Made by a program: the position numbers and the translations under genes. From NCBI GenBank assembly GCA_013298695.1, contig JAAFIS010000005.1:186001-250000 (forward strand): a DNA stretch of 64,000 nucleotides. The letters run 5' to 3'. Positions within the stretch are counted from its first letter, which is position 1. Each line of letters opens with the position of its first letter. The notes under the pieces are model-generated. The model was not told where the DNA came from. It did no database searches and was given only the letters and a program-made list of their open reading frames with translations. The DNA is from Betaproteobacteria bacterium. Its GTDB lineage: Bacteria > Pseudomonadota > Gammaproteobacteria > Burkholderiales > Casimicrobiaceae. Positions 44,008 to 52,493 of the stretch are shown here, one piece after another.

Positions 44008-45075
44008 ATGAGCATCCAAAGTTGGCTTGAATCCCGCTGGTGGCGGAAAAACACCGACCTTGTTTCTGTGGCGCTCGCACCGCTAGCCGCGGCCTACGGC
44101 ATCGTCGGTCGTGCGCGCGGCGCTGCATATCGGCGCGGTTGGCGAAAGCAAGAACATGTCGGCGTGCCGGTCATCGCCGTTGGAAACCTGGTTGTCGGTG
44201 GTGCTGGAAAAACGCCGGCAGTTCAAGCAATCGTTCGCTGCCTACGGCAAGTCGGTTACCAGCCTGGGATCGTCTCGCGCGGCTATCCGGTGAGTCCGGA
44301 TAAACCAATCTCAGTGCGTCCCGACTCGCCGCCGAGCCTGGTGGGCGACGAGCCGTTGTTGCATGCAGCCTTGGGCGTTCCTGTCGTGGTGTGCGCGGAT
44401 CGCGTAGCCGCAGCACGCGAGCTCATCGCGAGAAATCCCGCTGTTGACGTGATCGTTGCGGATGACGCGTTGCAACACTATCGATTGTTTCGCGACATTG
44501 AAGTGGAAGTGGTGAGCTCCGAGCGGGGTTATGGAAACGAGAAACTACTGCCCGCCGGTCCGCTGCGCGAGCTTCGCGAGCGTGCGCGGCTGTGTGATTT
44601 GCGCATCATGCCGTCATGGACGGCGCCAAAGCATGGCTACAAAGAAGGCAATCATCACGTGGCCGTGCGCAGGTTGCAGCGCGCGTACTCGCTGTTGGAT
44701 CCGAAAAACATTGTGTCGCTTTCGAGCTTCACGCAAACACCGCCGCACATCGTGGCGGGTATCGCAAATCCACGGCAATTTGCCGATGCACTCAAGCGAG
44801 CCGGAATCGACGGCAAATTGTTAGCGTTTGAAGATCATCACGCGTTTTCGTGGGCCGATTTTGCTGCGCTTGATAATCGCCCGATATTGATGACTGAGAA
44901 AGACGCCGTGAAATGCAAATCGTTTGCGCAAGCCAACATGTGGGTCGTTCCGCTCACTCTGCACCTTGCGCCGCAAACAAAGCGCAAACTTCTCGATAAA
45001 CTGAGCGCTATTACAGGAAAGAAACACGATGCGCCGCAGGTTGATAAAGACGACACTGACGCTGGATCCAACTAA
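44008..45075 (+). CDS. lpxK: Tetraacyldisaccharide 4'-kinase
   Basis: Inner-membrane-associated kinase of 355 aa that phosphorylates the lipid A precursor. The Walker A-like motif AVGNLVVGGAGKTPAV is near residue 48, and DDALQHYRLFRDIEVEVV near 148 is the LpxK signature. VGDEPLLHA near 107 is also typical. The ATG at 44008 is preferred; the frame continues back to 43966, but that part lies in the repeat. It stands upstream of the Trm112-like gene and kdsB in a lipopolysaccharide operon. Confidence 0.93.
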   Translation: MSIQSWLESRWWRKNTDLVSVALAPLAAAYGIVGRARGAAYRRGWRKQEHVGVPVIAVGNLVVGGAGKTPAVQAIVRCLRQVGYQPGIVSRGYPVSPDKPISVRPDSPPSLVGDEPLLHAALGVPVVVCADRVAAARELIARNPAVDVIVADDALQHYRLFRDIEVEVVSSERGYGNEKLLPAGPLRELRERARLCDLRIMPSWTAPKHGYKEGNHHVAVRRLQRAYSLLDPKNIVSLSSFTQTPPHIVAGIANPRQFADALKRAGIDGKLLAFEDHHAFSWADFAALDNRPILMTEKDAVKCKSFAQANMWVVPLTLHLAPQTKRKLLDKLSAITGKKHDAPQVDKDDTDAGSN

Positions 45076-45081
45076 CCCGCT

Positions 45082-45273
45082 ATGAATCCGAAACTACTCG
45101 AAATCCTCGTCTGCCCGGTCACTAAAGGGCCGCTCATTTACGACAAATCCGCAGCCGAGCTGATTTCTAAATCCGCTCGCCTCGCCTATCCAATCCGCAA
45201 CGACATTCCGGTCATGCTTGAAGAAGAGGCGCGCAAATTGACCGACGCTGAAGTCGAAAAGCTCGCCGGTTAG
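45082..45273 (+). CDS. Trm112/YcaR-like small protein (UPF0434)
   Basis: Protein of 63 aa with the family start [18 protein letters not shown] and [14 protein letters not shown]. Only one cysteine is present, so the zinc site of Trm112 relatives is incomplete, as is usual in UPF0434. It lies six bases after lpxK and immediately before kdsB, a conserved arrangement. Its role is unproven. Confidence 0.88.
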   Translation: MNPKLLEILVCPVTKGPLIYDKSAAELISKSARLAYPIRNDIPVMLEEEARKLTDAEVEKLAG

Positions 45274-45279
45274 TTGCGC

Positions 45280-46038
45280 GTGGAAGACTTCACTGTCGTC
45301 ATTCCGGCGAGATTCGCATCCACTCGATTCCCAGGAAAGCCGCTCATTGATTTGGGTGGAAAACCGATGGTCGTGCGTGTCGCAGAGCGCGCAGCGCTTT
45401 CGCAGGCAAAACGGGTCGTGGTCGCAACAGACGACCACCGAATAGCAGAGGTTTGTCAGGCGCACGGATTTGCTGTTGCCATGACGCGCTCGGACCACGC
45501 GACGGGCACCGATCGGCTAAGTGAGGTCGCGACACAACTCAATCTCGACGACGACGCAATCGTGGTCAATGTGCAAGGCGATGAACCGCTGATCCCCCCA
45601 AACGCAATCAACGCCGTAGCGGCGCACCTTTCTTGCGCTGCAAACGCGGCGATTGCGACACTCGTGCATCCGATTGCCGACGCGCGCGAAGCGCAGAGCG
45701 CAAACGTCGTGAAGTGTGTGATGAACGAACGCGGCGAAGCGCTTTATTTCTCGCGCGCACCGATTCCGTTTGATCGAGACGGGTGGAGCGACGGTATCGC
45801 AGAAGTGCACCGCGACTTACCACTGATGCGGCATATTGGTTTGTACGCCTATCGAGCAGGGTTTTTGCGGGAGTTTCCGCAGTTATCGGTTCCTGCCATT
45901 GAACGCTTCGAAGCCCTAGAGCAACTTCGCGCGCTGGCGCATGGCTTTACCATTGCCGTACTGCGAGTCGATGCGCCGCTGCCGCCGGGAATCGATACGC
46001 CCGCGGACTATGAGCGGGTTAGGCGAATGTACGAATAA
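45280..46038 (+). CDS. kdsB: 3-deoxy-manno-octulosonate cytidylyltransferase
   Basis: Enzyme of 252 aa that activates Kdo as CMP-Kdo for lipopolysaccharide core synthesis. Motifs are VIPARFASTRFPGKPL near the start, VVATDDHRIAEV, MTRSDHATGTDRLSEV, VNVQGDEPLIPP and RHIGLYAYRAGFL. The frame opens at a TTG (45274) right after the previous stop; GTG at 45280 is equally possible and gives the more usual N-terminus. No ribosome site is visible, which suggests coupling to the upstream gene. Confidence 0.94.
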   Translation: MEDFTVVIPARFASTRFPGKPLIDLGGKPMVVRVAERAALSQAKRVVVATDDHRIAEVCQAHGFAVAMTRSDHATGTDRLSEVATQLNLDDDAIVVNVQGDEPLIPPNAINAVAAHLSCAANAAIATLVHPIADAREAQSANVVKCVMNERGEALYFSRAPIPFDRDGWSDGIAEVHRDLPLMRHIGLYAYRAGFLREFPQLSVPAIERFEALEQLRALAHGFTIAVLRVDAPLPPGIDTPADYERVRRMYE

Positions 46039-46053
46039 GAGGGTGCGGCAACG

Positions 46054-46467
46054 CTATTCGACGACTACGACTTTGGTGACGAAGTAGCGGGTGTCGCCGA
46101 AGCAACTTGTGGGCAAGCCCATTTTTTCTTCATAGTGCAGCGAAACACGTTTGCCGAGCGTTTTATTGACCGACTTTGCGACGGCTTCATCCCACACCGT
46201 AAACAAAAATTTCTCGGGCAAGCCTCCAGGCAGAACGACCATGTTGAGTTCGCCTTCCCAGGTTTTGCAAATCCAGCCTTTTTTCGAGATTTTTTGAACC
46301 GCGCCGACGCGTTCTCCTGAGGAATAACTCCATTTCCACACCACCAGCCCGTACACGGCGGCGGCCGCAATGAGCACGAGCAAAATGATCCAAACAAATC
46401 CTGCGGTGCGTTTGCTACTCGGAGAAGTGTTGTTGAGGGACTGGAAAAAAGTGCGGTTTTGAGACAT
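46054..46467 (-). CDS. Conserved membrane-anchored protein of unknown function
   Basis: Protein of 137 aa with one transmembrane helix near residues 23-45 (FVWIILLVLIAAAAVYGLVV), followed by a periplasmic or cytoplasmic domain of about 90 residues. The block SSGERVGAVQKISKKGWICKTWEGEL is the most striking; KKGWICKTWEGEL looks conserved from what I recall of beta- and gammaproteobacterial hypotheticals. The ATG at 46467 is preferred to that at 46488. It is convergent with kdsB, with 15 bp between stops. Confidence 0.7.
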   Translation of the reverse strand: MSQNRTFFQSLNNTSPSSKRTAGFVWIILLVLIAAAAVYGLVVWKWSYSSGERVGAVQKISKKGWICKTWEGELNMVVLPGGLPEKFLFTVWDEAVAKSVNKTLGKRVSLHYEEKMGLPTSCFGDTRYFVTKVVVVE

Positions 46468-46607
46468 AATATGCGCTGTTGGAAACACAAGCGCCAGCGT
46501 AACTAAGTTTTATACCACGTTGCTATCTCGAATCGGGCGCAAACCCGACGCGTTATCTAGCAAATCCGTACGAAACGACCGAACGACTGACGGAAATCAG
46601 GGTGACG

Positions 46608-46856
46608 ATGAGTTTTCTAGATGCAAACCAAATCGCAAAATTTCGCCAACAAACGGCGACCCCTCGCAAACGCTCAGTAGCTGGCAGCTGGACACGGCTG
46701 TGCGGTACCTGTAAGCAGCCTGCGATTATTCGGGGTGGCAAAACACGCAAAGTCGCCGGTCGTACGGTGTTTACGTGCGCTGGTTGCCTGACGAAACTCA
46801 TGGAGAAGTCAGACGACGAACTCGCTCAGGAAAAAACGGGAACGGGCGGAGAATAG
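46608..46856 (+). CDS. Small putative zinc-ribbon protein
   Basis: Protein of 82 aa. Two pairs of cysteines (LCGTCKQP near residue 32 and TCAGCLTK near 57) are spaced as in a zinc ribbon. The middle is basic (IIRGGKTRKVAGRTV), so nucleic-acid binding is possible. The start ATG follows AGGGTGACG; a GTG two codons earlier is an alternative. A strong terminator lies 100 bp downstream, which supports a real transcript. I do not recognise the family. Confidence 0.5.
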   Translation: MSFLDANQIAKFRQQTATPRKRSVAGSWTRLCGTCKQPAIIRGGKTRKVAGRTVFTCAGCLTKLMEKSDDELAQEKTGTGGE

Positions 46857-46958
46857 CCGTTCCGAGTCATCCGACGCGCCGAAAGCCGCCATCGTTTTAG
46901 CGGGTTGCGGCATCGGTAACAGCTCTTGGCGCCGATGTAAATCTCTGCGCGCCGCTCG

Positions 46959-46988
46959 AAAAAAAGCCTGCGAATGCAGGCTTTTTTT
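46959..46988. terminator. Strong bidirectional rho-independent terminator
   Basis: A perfect stem GCCTGC/GCAGGC with a four-base loop is flanked by seven A on the left and seven T on the right. It ends the plus-strand transcript of the zinc-ribbon gene and can also end the minus-strand receptor gene transcript. Confidence 0.9.
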
Positions 46989-47065
46989 GTTGCTGAGTTC
47001 ACGTTAATGAGCGACTCCGCTGCTCGCTTTGCGGCATGGGGCGGCGTCGCACATGCTGACGCAAT

Positions 47066-48031
47066 TTAATCTGCGTAGATCTTTGCCGCTTGAATGATCG
47101 GTGCCCACTTAGCAATCTCGCCCGCGAGGTGTGCTTTAGCGCCTGCGGAATTCTGCTTTTCAACGGGCATGATCTCAGCGCCGAGCTCTTTCATTTTTGT
47201 GACAAAGCCAGGATCTTTAATAGCGGCCTGCAACCCAGCTTCGAGTTTTTTTACGACGTCGGCTGGCGTGTTTTTCGGTGCGTAGAGAACGTGCCAAACA
47301 CCGACTTCGAAGCCCGGCAACTCGGCGCCGAGCGTCGGCAGCTCTGGGAAGTTTGCAAGCTTGCCCTTGCTTGTGACCGCATACGCCTTCACTTTTCCGC
47401 CCTTGATTTGGCCGGTGGTATTGGTGGTTTGGTCGCACATCAAATCAACTTGACCGCCCAATAATGCGGTCATTGCCGGGCCTGTGCCTTGAAACGGAAC
47501 GGTGGTCACCTCCGTTTTCATAGCGCTCTGCAGCAATAGTCCACACAAATGGGATGCCGATCCGATACCAGCGTTAGCCAGGTTGATCTTGTCTTTGTTG
47601 GCTTTGATGTAAGCGATCAGGTCTTTCGCGTTTGCCGCGCCCATTTGCGGTTTTGCGATCAACGTCATCGGAACGTCAACCACTGCGCCGATTGGAATCA
47701 AATCTTCGGTAGGCTTGAAATCGAGCTTGCGGTAGAGCGAAGGCGCGGTCGACATTCCGATGTGGTGAAACAGCAGCGTGTAGCCGTCGCCTGCAGCGCG
47801 CGCGACTTTGCCCGCGCCGATGGTGCCGCCCGCGCCACCTACGTTTTCAACAACGAACGAACCCTTTAGTTGCGCGCCGAGCACTTGCGAAAGTGAGCGT
47901 GCTACCACGTCGGTGGGCCCACCGGCTGCGAACGGCACGACGACGCTCACGGGTTTATCGGGATACGCGAATGACGCGGCAGCTGCGATGGCAGCAAGGG
48001 TGGCGATGGTGACACGAGTTAGGACTCTCAT
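47066..48031 (-). CDS. Bug-family tripartite tricarboxylate transporter receptor
   Basis: Periplasmic solute-binding protein of 321 aa (TctC/Bug family). Signal peptide to about residue 22 (ASFA). Typical blocks are YPDKPVSVVVPFAAGGPTDVVAR, FVVENVGGAGGTIGAGKVA, FHHIGMSTAPSLYRKL and VPFQGTGPAMTALLGGQVDLMCDQ; of these PFAAGGPTD and GGAGGTIG mark the ligand site. The ATG at 48031 follows GGAGTGAAACTA. No TctA/TctB membrane genes are adjacent, so it is an orphan receptor, common in Burkholderiales. Ligand unknown; carboxylates are usual. Confidence 0.9.
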   Translation of the reverse strand: MRVLTRVTIATLAAIAAAASFAYPDKPVSVVVPFAAGGPTDVVARSLSQVLGAQLKGSFVVENVGGAGGTIGAGKVARAAGDGYTLLFHHIGMSTAPSLYRKLDFKPTEDLIPIGAVVDVPMTLIAKPQMGAANAKDLIAYIKANKDKINLANAGIGSASHLCGLLLQSAMKTEVTTVPFQGTGPAMTALLGGQVDLMCDQTTNTTGQIKGGKVKAYAVTSKGKLANFPELPTLGAELPGFEVGVWHVLYAPKNTPADVVKKLEAGLQAAIKDPGFVTKMKELGAEIMPVEKQNSAGAKAHLAGEIAKWAPIIQAAKIYAD

Positions 48032-48276
48032 TAGTTTCACTCCAGTTTTTTTTAAATAGGACTTTTGTTGCAGGCAACGAGTGGGGCGGCACTGAGACGA
48101 AGCTCATCGTGACTACCGCTCGCCAAACACGTTGCCAGCGAACGCGATGATGAATCGCTTCGTTGACGATGAATTGTAGGAACGACGGATGCAGCTAGCT
48201 GTCAGGGTTCACGCGAAGCGCATACACAAACGCGAAGGGCAGGAAAACCAGTGGCAGCGCCGAGGCGTCGAGTGAA

Positions 48277-49719
48277 CTAGTTTTCCTCGCTCGGCGCTAA
48301 CGGTTCACAGCGTGGTTGCCATCGAAGCGCGTTAACCCAAGGGACTTGCACAGCCACTTCATAATCGGTCGCGACGCCCAGTAGAGCAACAACGCGCTCG
48401 CCGGTTACGACCACCGGCCATCCTTCTCGGTGCCACGTGGGGACGTTGTGATGTTGAAACAAATTTTTCAGCGAAACGCCGCCGGAATTGGGCGATAGAC
48501 GTATCGCATCAGCTTCTCGACGAACCCGCATTGCCAACGTATCGCCCAATAAAAGCCCGCGTAGAGCAGGTGAGTTGTTCGGCACTTTGTCGAGCGCGCT
48601 CTCTGCGGTTTCGCGCGCACGTTGAAGCGAGATTGTGCCGTGACTTAAGGCGAGCGGTAACGCGTGAAGATCGAGCTTGAGCGTGCCCGTTTGTATTCTG
48701 CGATCGACGCGAATTTCGCTCGGAAAAACATAGTGAATGTGGTCGCGGAAACAGCGCAGCGTGCCGCGCATCGAGTGATGCGCAATGACGATGTGTTGAT
48801 CGTCGGATTCAATCGAGAGTTGCTCGATCCATTCGCGCATCCGCGCTGCGTCCTGCGCAGGTTCGCCGTGCGCTGCGAGCCATGTACGCACTAGATTCGC
48901 ACGGCGGGCTGGGGACAGCGTACGAAACACGGTTCGTTGGAGTTTCCCGCCGTCGGCGCAGGCTTCGAGGTCAATCTCCGCGAGCTCGTTGAGTAGTGAT
49001 GCAGCGTCGGCTTGTAGTGACGCCGCGCGCGCGAGCGTTTTCTCTGCAGATGGAAACGCGTGGGTAAGGCTCGGCCAAACATTTAGACGTAGACGGTTTC
49101 TTGCGAAGCGTGTTGACGCGTTGCTCTCGTCTTCGATGAATGCAAGCGAATGGTGCGCGGCGTAAGCATCAATGGATTGCTTCGAAACGTGCAAAAACGG
49201 CCGCGTAAATTCAGCACCGTGCTCAGCCATTGCCGACAATCCAGCAGGCCCCGCGCCTCGGAGCAGCTGCAGAAGCACCGTTTCGGCTTGGTCGCGCGCG
49301 TGGTGCGCCGTCGCGACCACGAAGCGTTCGCCGAGCGCACCGCGAAGCTCTGCTGCGTGTGCACGGATCGCCGCATACCGCGCGTGTCTTGCCGCTGCCT
49401 CAATGCCAATGCCCGAGGAGAGATCGACTTGAACTCTCGCCACTTTCAGTGCAATGCCAAGTGCAGAGCAAACAGTTTCACAGTGTTGCGCCCAGGTATC
49501 GGCGTTTGGGCTCAAACCATGGCTAACATGAATCGCGGTAACGATAGGCTCGCTAGCAACGTTTCGCTTTTTTTCTACGTTAGCCCAATAAACTAGGGCG
49601 TGAAGCAATACTGTTGAGTCAACACCCCCCGAGAACGCAACGCAAACGCGGTCCGCCCGACGAAACAACTGTGTTGCCGCGACTGCAATGTCATCTGTGC
49701 GAGGTTTGAGCGGATTCAC
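48277..49719 (-). CDS. tilS: tRNA(Ile)-lysidine synthase
   Basis: Enzyme of 480 aa that converts C34 of the AUA-decoding tRNA to lysidine. The PP-loop is FSGGVDSTVLLHAL near residue 29. HVSHGLSPNAD, TAHHARDQAETVLLQLLRGAGP and RNRLRLNVWP are characteristic. The C-terminal TilC part has IRLSPNSGGVSLKNLFQ. Within that part lies a perfect 11-bp inverted repeat with the same core as the paired dyads. The gene is downstream of accA on the same strand, a common pairing. Confidence 0.94.
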   Translation of the reverse strand: MNPLKPRTDDIAVAATQLFRRADRVCVAFSGGVDSTVLLHALVYWANVEKKRNVASEPIVTAIHVSHGLSPNADTWAQHCETVCSALGIALKVARVQVDLSSGIGIEAAARHARYAAIRAHAAELRGALGERFVVATAHHARDQAETVLLQLLRGAGPAGLSAMAEHGAEFTRPFLHVSKQSIDAYAAHHSLAFIEDESNASTRFARNRLRLNVWPSLTHAFPSAEKTLARAASLQADAASLLNELAEIDLEACADGGKLQRTVFRTLSPARRANLVRTWLAAHGEPAQDAARMREWIEQLSIESDDQHIVIAHHSMRGTLRCFRDHIHYVFPSEIRVDRRIQTGTLKLDLHALPLALSHGTISLQRARETAESALDKVPNNSPALRGLLLGDTLAMRVRREADAIRLSPNSGGVSLKNLFQHHNVPTWHREGWPVVVTGERVVALLGVATDYEVAVQVPWVNALRWQPRCEPLAPSEEN

Positions 49720-49749
49720 GACCGTGTAGGCAGCCCGCGGGGAAGCGCG

Positions 49750-50718
49750 CTATGCCGCGACTTTCACCGCGCCGTACGCGGCAAGACGAGCACGGCGCTG
49801 CTGTAGCCGCTCGCTTGGCGAGAGCTCCGAGAGCCGCGTTAGCTCAGCAGCTAGCAATGGTTTAAGGTTTTGCACCATCCCGACCGGATCCCGGTGCGCG
49901 CCGCCAGAAGGTTCGGCAACGACATGATCAATCAAACCTAGCGCTTTGAGCCGCGGCGCGGTAATGGCCAGGCTCTCCGCAGCCTCGGATGCGCGCTCCG
50001 CGCTTTTCCACAAGATCGAGGCGCAACCTTCCGGCGAAATCACCGAATAAGTGGAATATTGCAGCATGACCGTGGTGTCGCCAACTGCAATCGCAAGCGC
50101 GCCACCGGATCCGCCTTCGCCGATCACGGTTACGATGATCGGCACGCGCATTTGCGCCATTTCAAACAAGTTGCGGCCAATCGCCTCTGATTGGCCGCGC
50201 TCCTCGGCGTCAACACCGGGATACGCGCCGGGCGTGTCAACGAACGTGAAGATGGGCAAGCTAAATTTGTCTGCGAGCTTCATCAAGCGCAGCGCTTTGC
50301 GATAGCCCTCCGGGCGCGGCATGCCCCAATTCCGCGCGACTTTTTCTTTGGTGTCGCGGCCTTTTTGATGACCTATTACCACGCAACTTTTTCCGTCAAA
50401 CCGGGCAAAGCCACCGACGATGGCGCGGTCATCAGAAAAGCCGCGATCGCCGTGAAGTTCAACAAATTCGGTGAACATGCCGCCGATGTAATCAAGCGTG
50501 TACGGGCGCTGCGGGTGACGTGCAACCAGCGCGATTTGCCAAGGCGTGAGCTTGGAGTAAATCGATTTGTTTAAATCCGCAAGCTTGCGGCGGAGTTTTT
50601 TTAGTTCGTCTGACACGTCGAGTTGATCGACGCCGTTGTGCAATTCTGTGAGTTCATCGATTCGTGCTTGAAGCTCGGAGATCGGATGCTCAAAATCCAA
50701 GTAGTGTTGTTTTGCCAT
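49750..50718 (-). CDS. accA: Acetyl-CoA carboxylase carboxyltransferase subunit alpha
   Basis: Subunit of 322 aa of the heterotetrameric carboxylase that makes malonyl-CoA. Typical blocks are [79 protein letters not shown] and [23 protein letters not shown] and GEGGSGGA form the oxyanion holes. It is 30 bp upstream of tilS on the same strand. The AccD partner is not in the window. Confidence 0.96.
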   Translation of the reverse strand: MAKQHYLDFEHPISELQARIDELTELHNGVDQLDVSDELKKLRRKLADLNKSIYSKLTPWQIALVARHPQRPYTLDYIGGMFTEFVELHGDRGFSDDRAIVGGFARFDGKSCVVIGHQKGRDTKEKVARNWGMPRPEGYRKALRLMKLADKFSLPIFTFVDTPGAYPGVDAEERGQSEAIGRNLFEMAQMRVPIIVTVIGEGGSGGALAIAVGDTTVMLQYSTYSVISPEGCASILWKSAERASEAAESLAITAPRLKALGLIDHVVAEPSGGAHRDPVGMVQNLKPLLAAELTRLSELSPSERLQQRRARLAAYGAVKVAA

Positions 50719-50792
50719 AGGACGAATTCTAGAGTGCCCGCACGATTCAGATTTTTCTGGCGCTGTCTCGCAACCTTGTGACTCGTTCGAGG

Positions 50793-51155
50793 CTAGAACC
50801 GTGCGGCGTCTTTGTCCCGAGGCGCCAGCACGCCGCGCTCTTTTGTTTCCGCGATGGGCGCGAATCGCGCGATCAGCATCATGAATCCTGAAAAGATCAT
50901 GAACACCGGGATGACGATTCGCGACCGCCAGTGCAGATCAAAGTAGCCGTACCAAGCGATGCCTGCGGCGATCAGAATCGGCCCGGCAACTAGTGACTTT
51001 TTTGTCAGGCCATCAAACAACAGCACAGCAATACCTGCCAGCACGAACGCAATCGCAACTAACGTGTTCCAGTCGGGAATCCATCCGAAGTTCCAAGCAA
51101 GCAGGGCGAACCCGCCGACGATCAACAAAATAGGGAAGGTTGCATCACGCAGCAT
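50793..51155 (-). CDS. Small membrane protein with LiaF/DUF5668-like helices
   Basis: Protein of 120 aa with four predicted transmembrane helices (about 5-22, 30-47, 54-72 and 80-97) separated by very short loops such as NFGWIPDWN and YFDLHWRSR. The W-rich turns recall DUF5668/LiaF N-terminal domains. The C-terminus is charged and soluble ([19 protein letters not shown]). Function unknown. It lies upstream of accA on the same strand, but with 74 bp between. Confidence 0.6.
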   Translation of the reverse strand: MLRDATFPILLIVGGFALLAWNFGWIPDWNTLVAIAFVLAGIAVLLFDGLTKKSLVAGPILIAAGIAWYGYFDLHWRSRIVIPVFMIFSGFMMLIARFAPIAETKERGVLAPRDKDAARF

Positions 51156-51296
51156 GTCGGTCTTTCGCAGAACGCTTGAATTGCGCGCAATATGCCAGAA
51201 GCGTCAGGCGCTAAAAACTAATGCGGTTAAATGCAAGCCAAAACGAGGCGGAAACCAGTATTTATTCAATATTGATATTTATAAGAAATACCCACA

Positions 51297-51352
51297 AAGC
51301 CCAATTAAATCGGGATTTTTACGATTAAGTTACTGATTAATTTTGGGCATGC
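51297..51352. repeat. Paired-dyad 3'-end repeat, copy 8 (irregular)
   Basis: Dyad AGCCCAATTAAATCGGGAT (51298-51316) and a half-dyad TTAATTTTGGGC (51337-51348). A further degenerate dyad GCCAAAACGAGGCGG (51238-51252) lies 45 nt to the left across a spacer with TTCAATATTGATATTTATA. It is downstream of the ompA-family gene on the minus strand, beyond its terminator. Confidence 0.5.
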
Positions 51353-51389
51353 TCCGACCCTTCGGTTTTCGGATACGGCGGACAACAAA

Positions 51390-51409
51390 AAACCCGCCGG
51401 AGCGGGTTT
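51390..51409 (-). terminator. Rho-independent terminator of the ompA-family gene
   Basis: AAACCCGC/GCGGGTTT stem with loop CGGA; on the minus strand the stem is followed by a T run. It lies 25 nt after the stop at 51434. Confidence 0.9.
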
Positions 51410-51433
51410 CTTGCGAACGAATCGAGCCGACGA

Positions 51434-52192
51434 TTAACGGCGGATAACGATTTCGCCTTTAACTTCAACTTCAACGCGACGATGCGGCTGCAAGCATGCG
51501 ATGAGTTGTTTGCGGTTTTTCTGCTCACAGACAACGCCTGGCACCGGCTGGGTTTTGCCCATACCCAGTGTTTCGATCTTGTCTTTTGCAACACCTTTGC
51601 TTGCGAGGTAGGCAGCAACGGCAGCTGCGCGACGCTCAGAAAGCTTCTGGTTGTATTGCTGTGAACCCAAGCGATCGGTGTGACCGGTCACCAGGACGAG
51701 CTCAAGCTTTTGCACTTCTTTGATGCGCGAAACGATTTCGCGATCAAGTACCGCTTGACCTTCAGGCTTCAGAACGGCTTTGTCGAAGTCAAACAGCGCT
51801 TTAGAAGCGAGCGTGATCTTCTGGACCGACGGAGCTGGCGGTGGTGGCGGTGGTGCTGGAGGCGCCGGTGGTGGTGGCGGTGCAGCCGGCGTAGGTGCTG
51901 GTGCAGGCGCTGGAGGTGGTGGAGGAGGTGGTGGTGGAGCCGCTTTCTTCACGAGATCCGGATCGCATTCCTCGATCGCCATTGCAGGCGTCCAGAATCC
52001 AGTGCGCCAGCAAAGATTGCACGAAGCATTGCTCGTGCCATAACGGCCGCTGCGAACCACATTATTTTTTGCGTCGCCAGTTGCAGAAATTACGTAGCCG
52101 CTGTCACCTGGTTTAGCTTGCGCAAGCGCTTGCCCACCAGACAACGCGACCACAGCAGCTGCAACAGCGCTAGCAATGATGCGAAGTTTCAT
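51434..52192 (-). CDS. OmpA-family outer-membrane/peptidoglycan-linking protein
   Basis: Protein of 252 aa. A signal peptide (cleavage after ALAQ near residue 25) is followed by a short domain with a CNLCW pair, a proline/alanine-rich linker (about 85-118) and the OmpA C-terminal domain (about 125-250). The peptidoglycan-binding signature is VTGHTDRLGSQQYNQKLSERRA. There is no long beta-barrel, so it resembles the short OmpA proteins of Burkholderiales that lie opposite gyrA. Upstream AAAGGGG is a good ribosome site. Confidence 0.9.
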   Translation of the reverse strand: MKLRIIASAVAAAVVALSGGQALAQAKPGDSGYVISATGDAKNNVVRSGRYGTSNASCNLCWRTGFWTPAMAIEECDPDLVKKAAPPPPPPPPPAPAPAPTPAAPPPPPAPPAPPPPPPAPSVQKITLASKALFDFDKAVLKPEGQAVLDREIVSRIKEVQKLELVLVTGHTDRLGSQQYNQKLSERRAAAVAAYLASKGVAKDKIETLGMGKTQPVPGVVCEQKNRKQLIACLQPHRRVEVEVKGEIVIRR

Positions 52193-52493
52193 TGATTTAG
52201 TACCCCTTTAGGCATTTCGGACGATGTCACAGAGACTTTGTCCACGTTGCGCTGCAGCGCGCGTGGCTACAAAATCCCCTCCAGTGCCAATATATCACCG
52301 TGCTTTTTGCAGGCGCAATTCTGAATCCGGGCTGTGTCACGCAGCGAAATATCTGTGGTGTGGGCGCAACGATCAACTGAACTAAAATCCAGTAGCGCCG
52401 CGAGACAGCTGTCCGCGGCTTTTTGTCGTTATATGACTACAACGCAATGCCGCGCAGCGGTTGTTGCGGCATGTTCAAGGTTTGCCAGAGTCA
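52193..52493. other. Divergent promoter region of the ompA-family gene and gyrA
   Basis: No gene. It must hold promoters in both directions. TAAAAT (about 52384) could be a gyrA -10, but I see no convincing -35. Confidence 0.4.
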
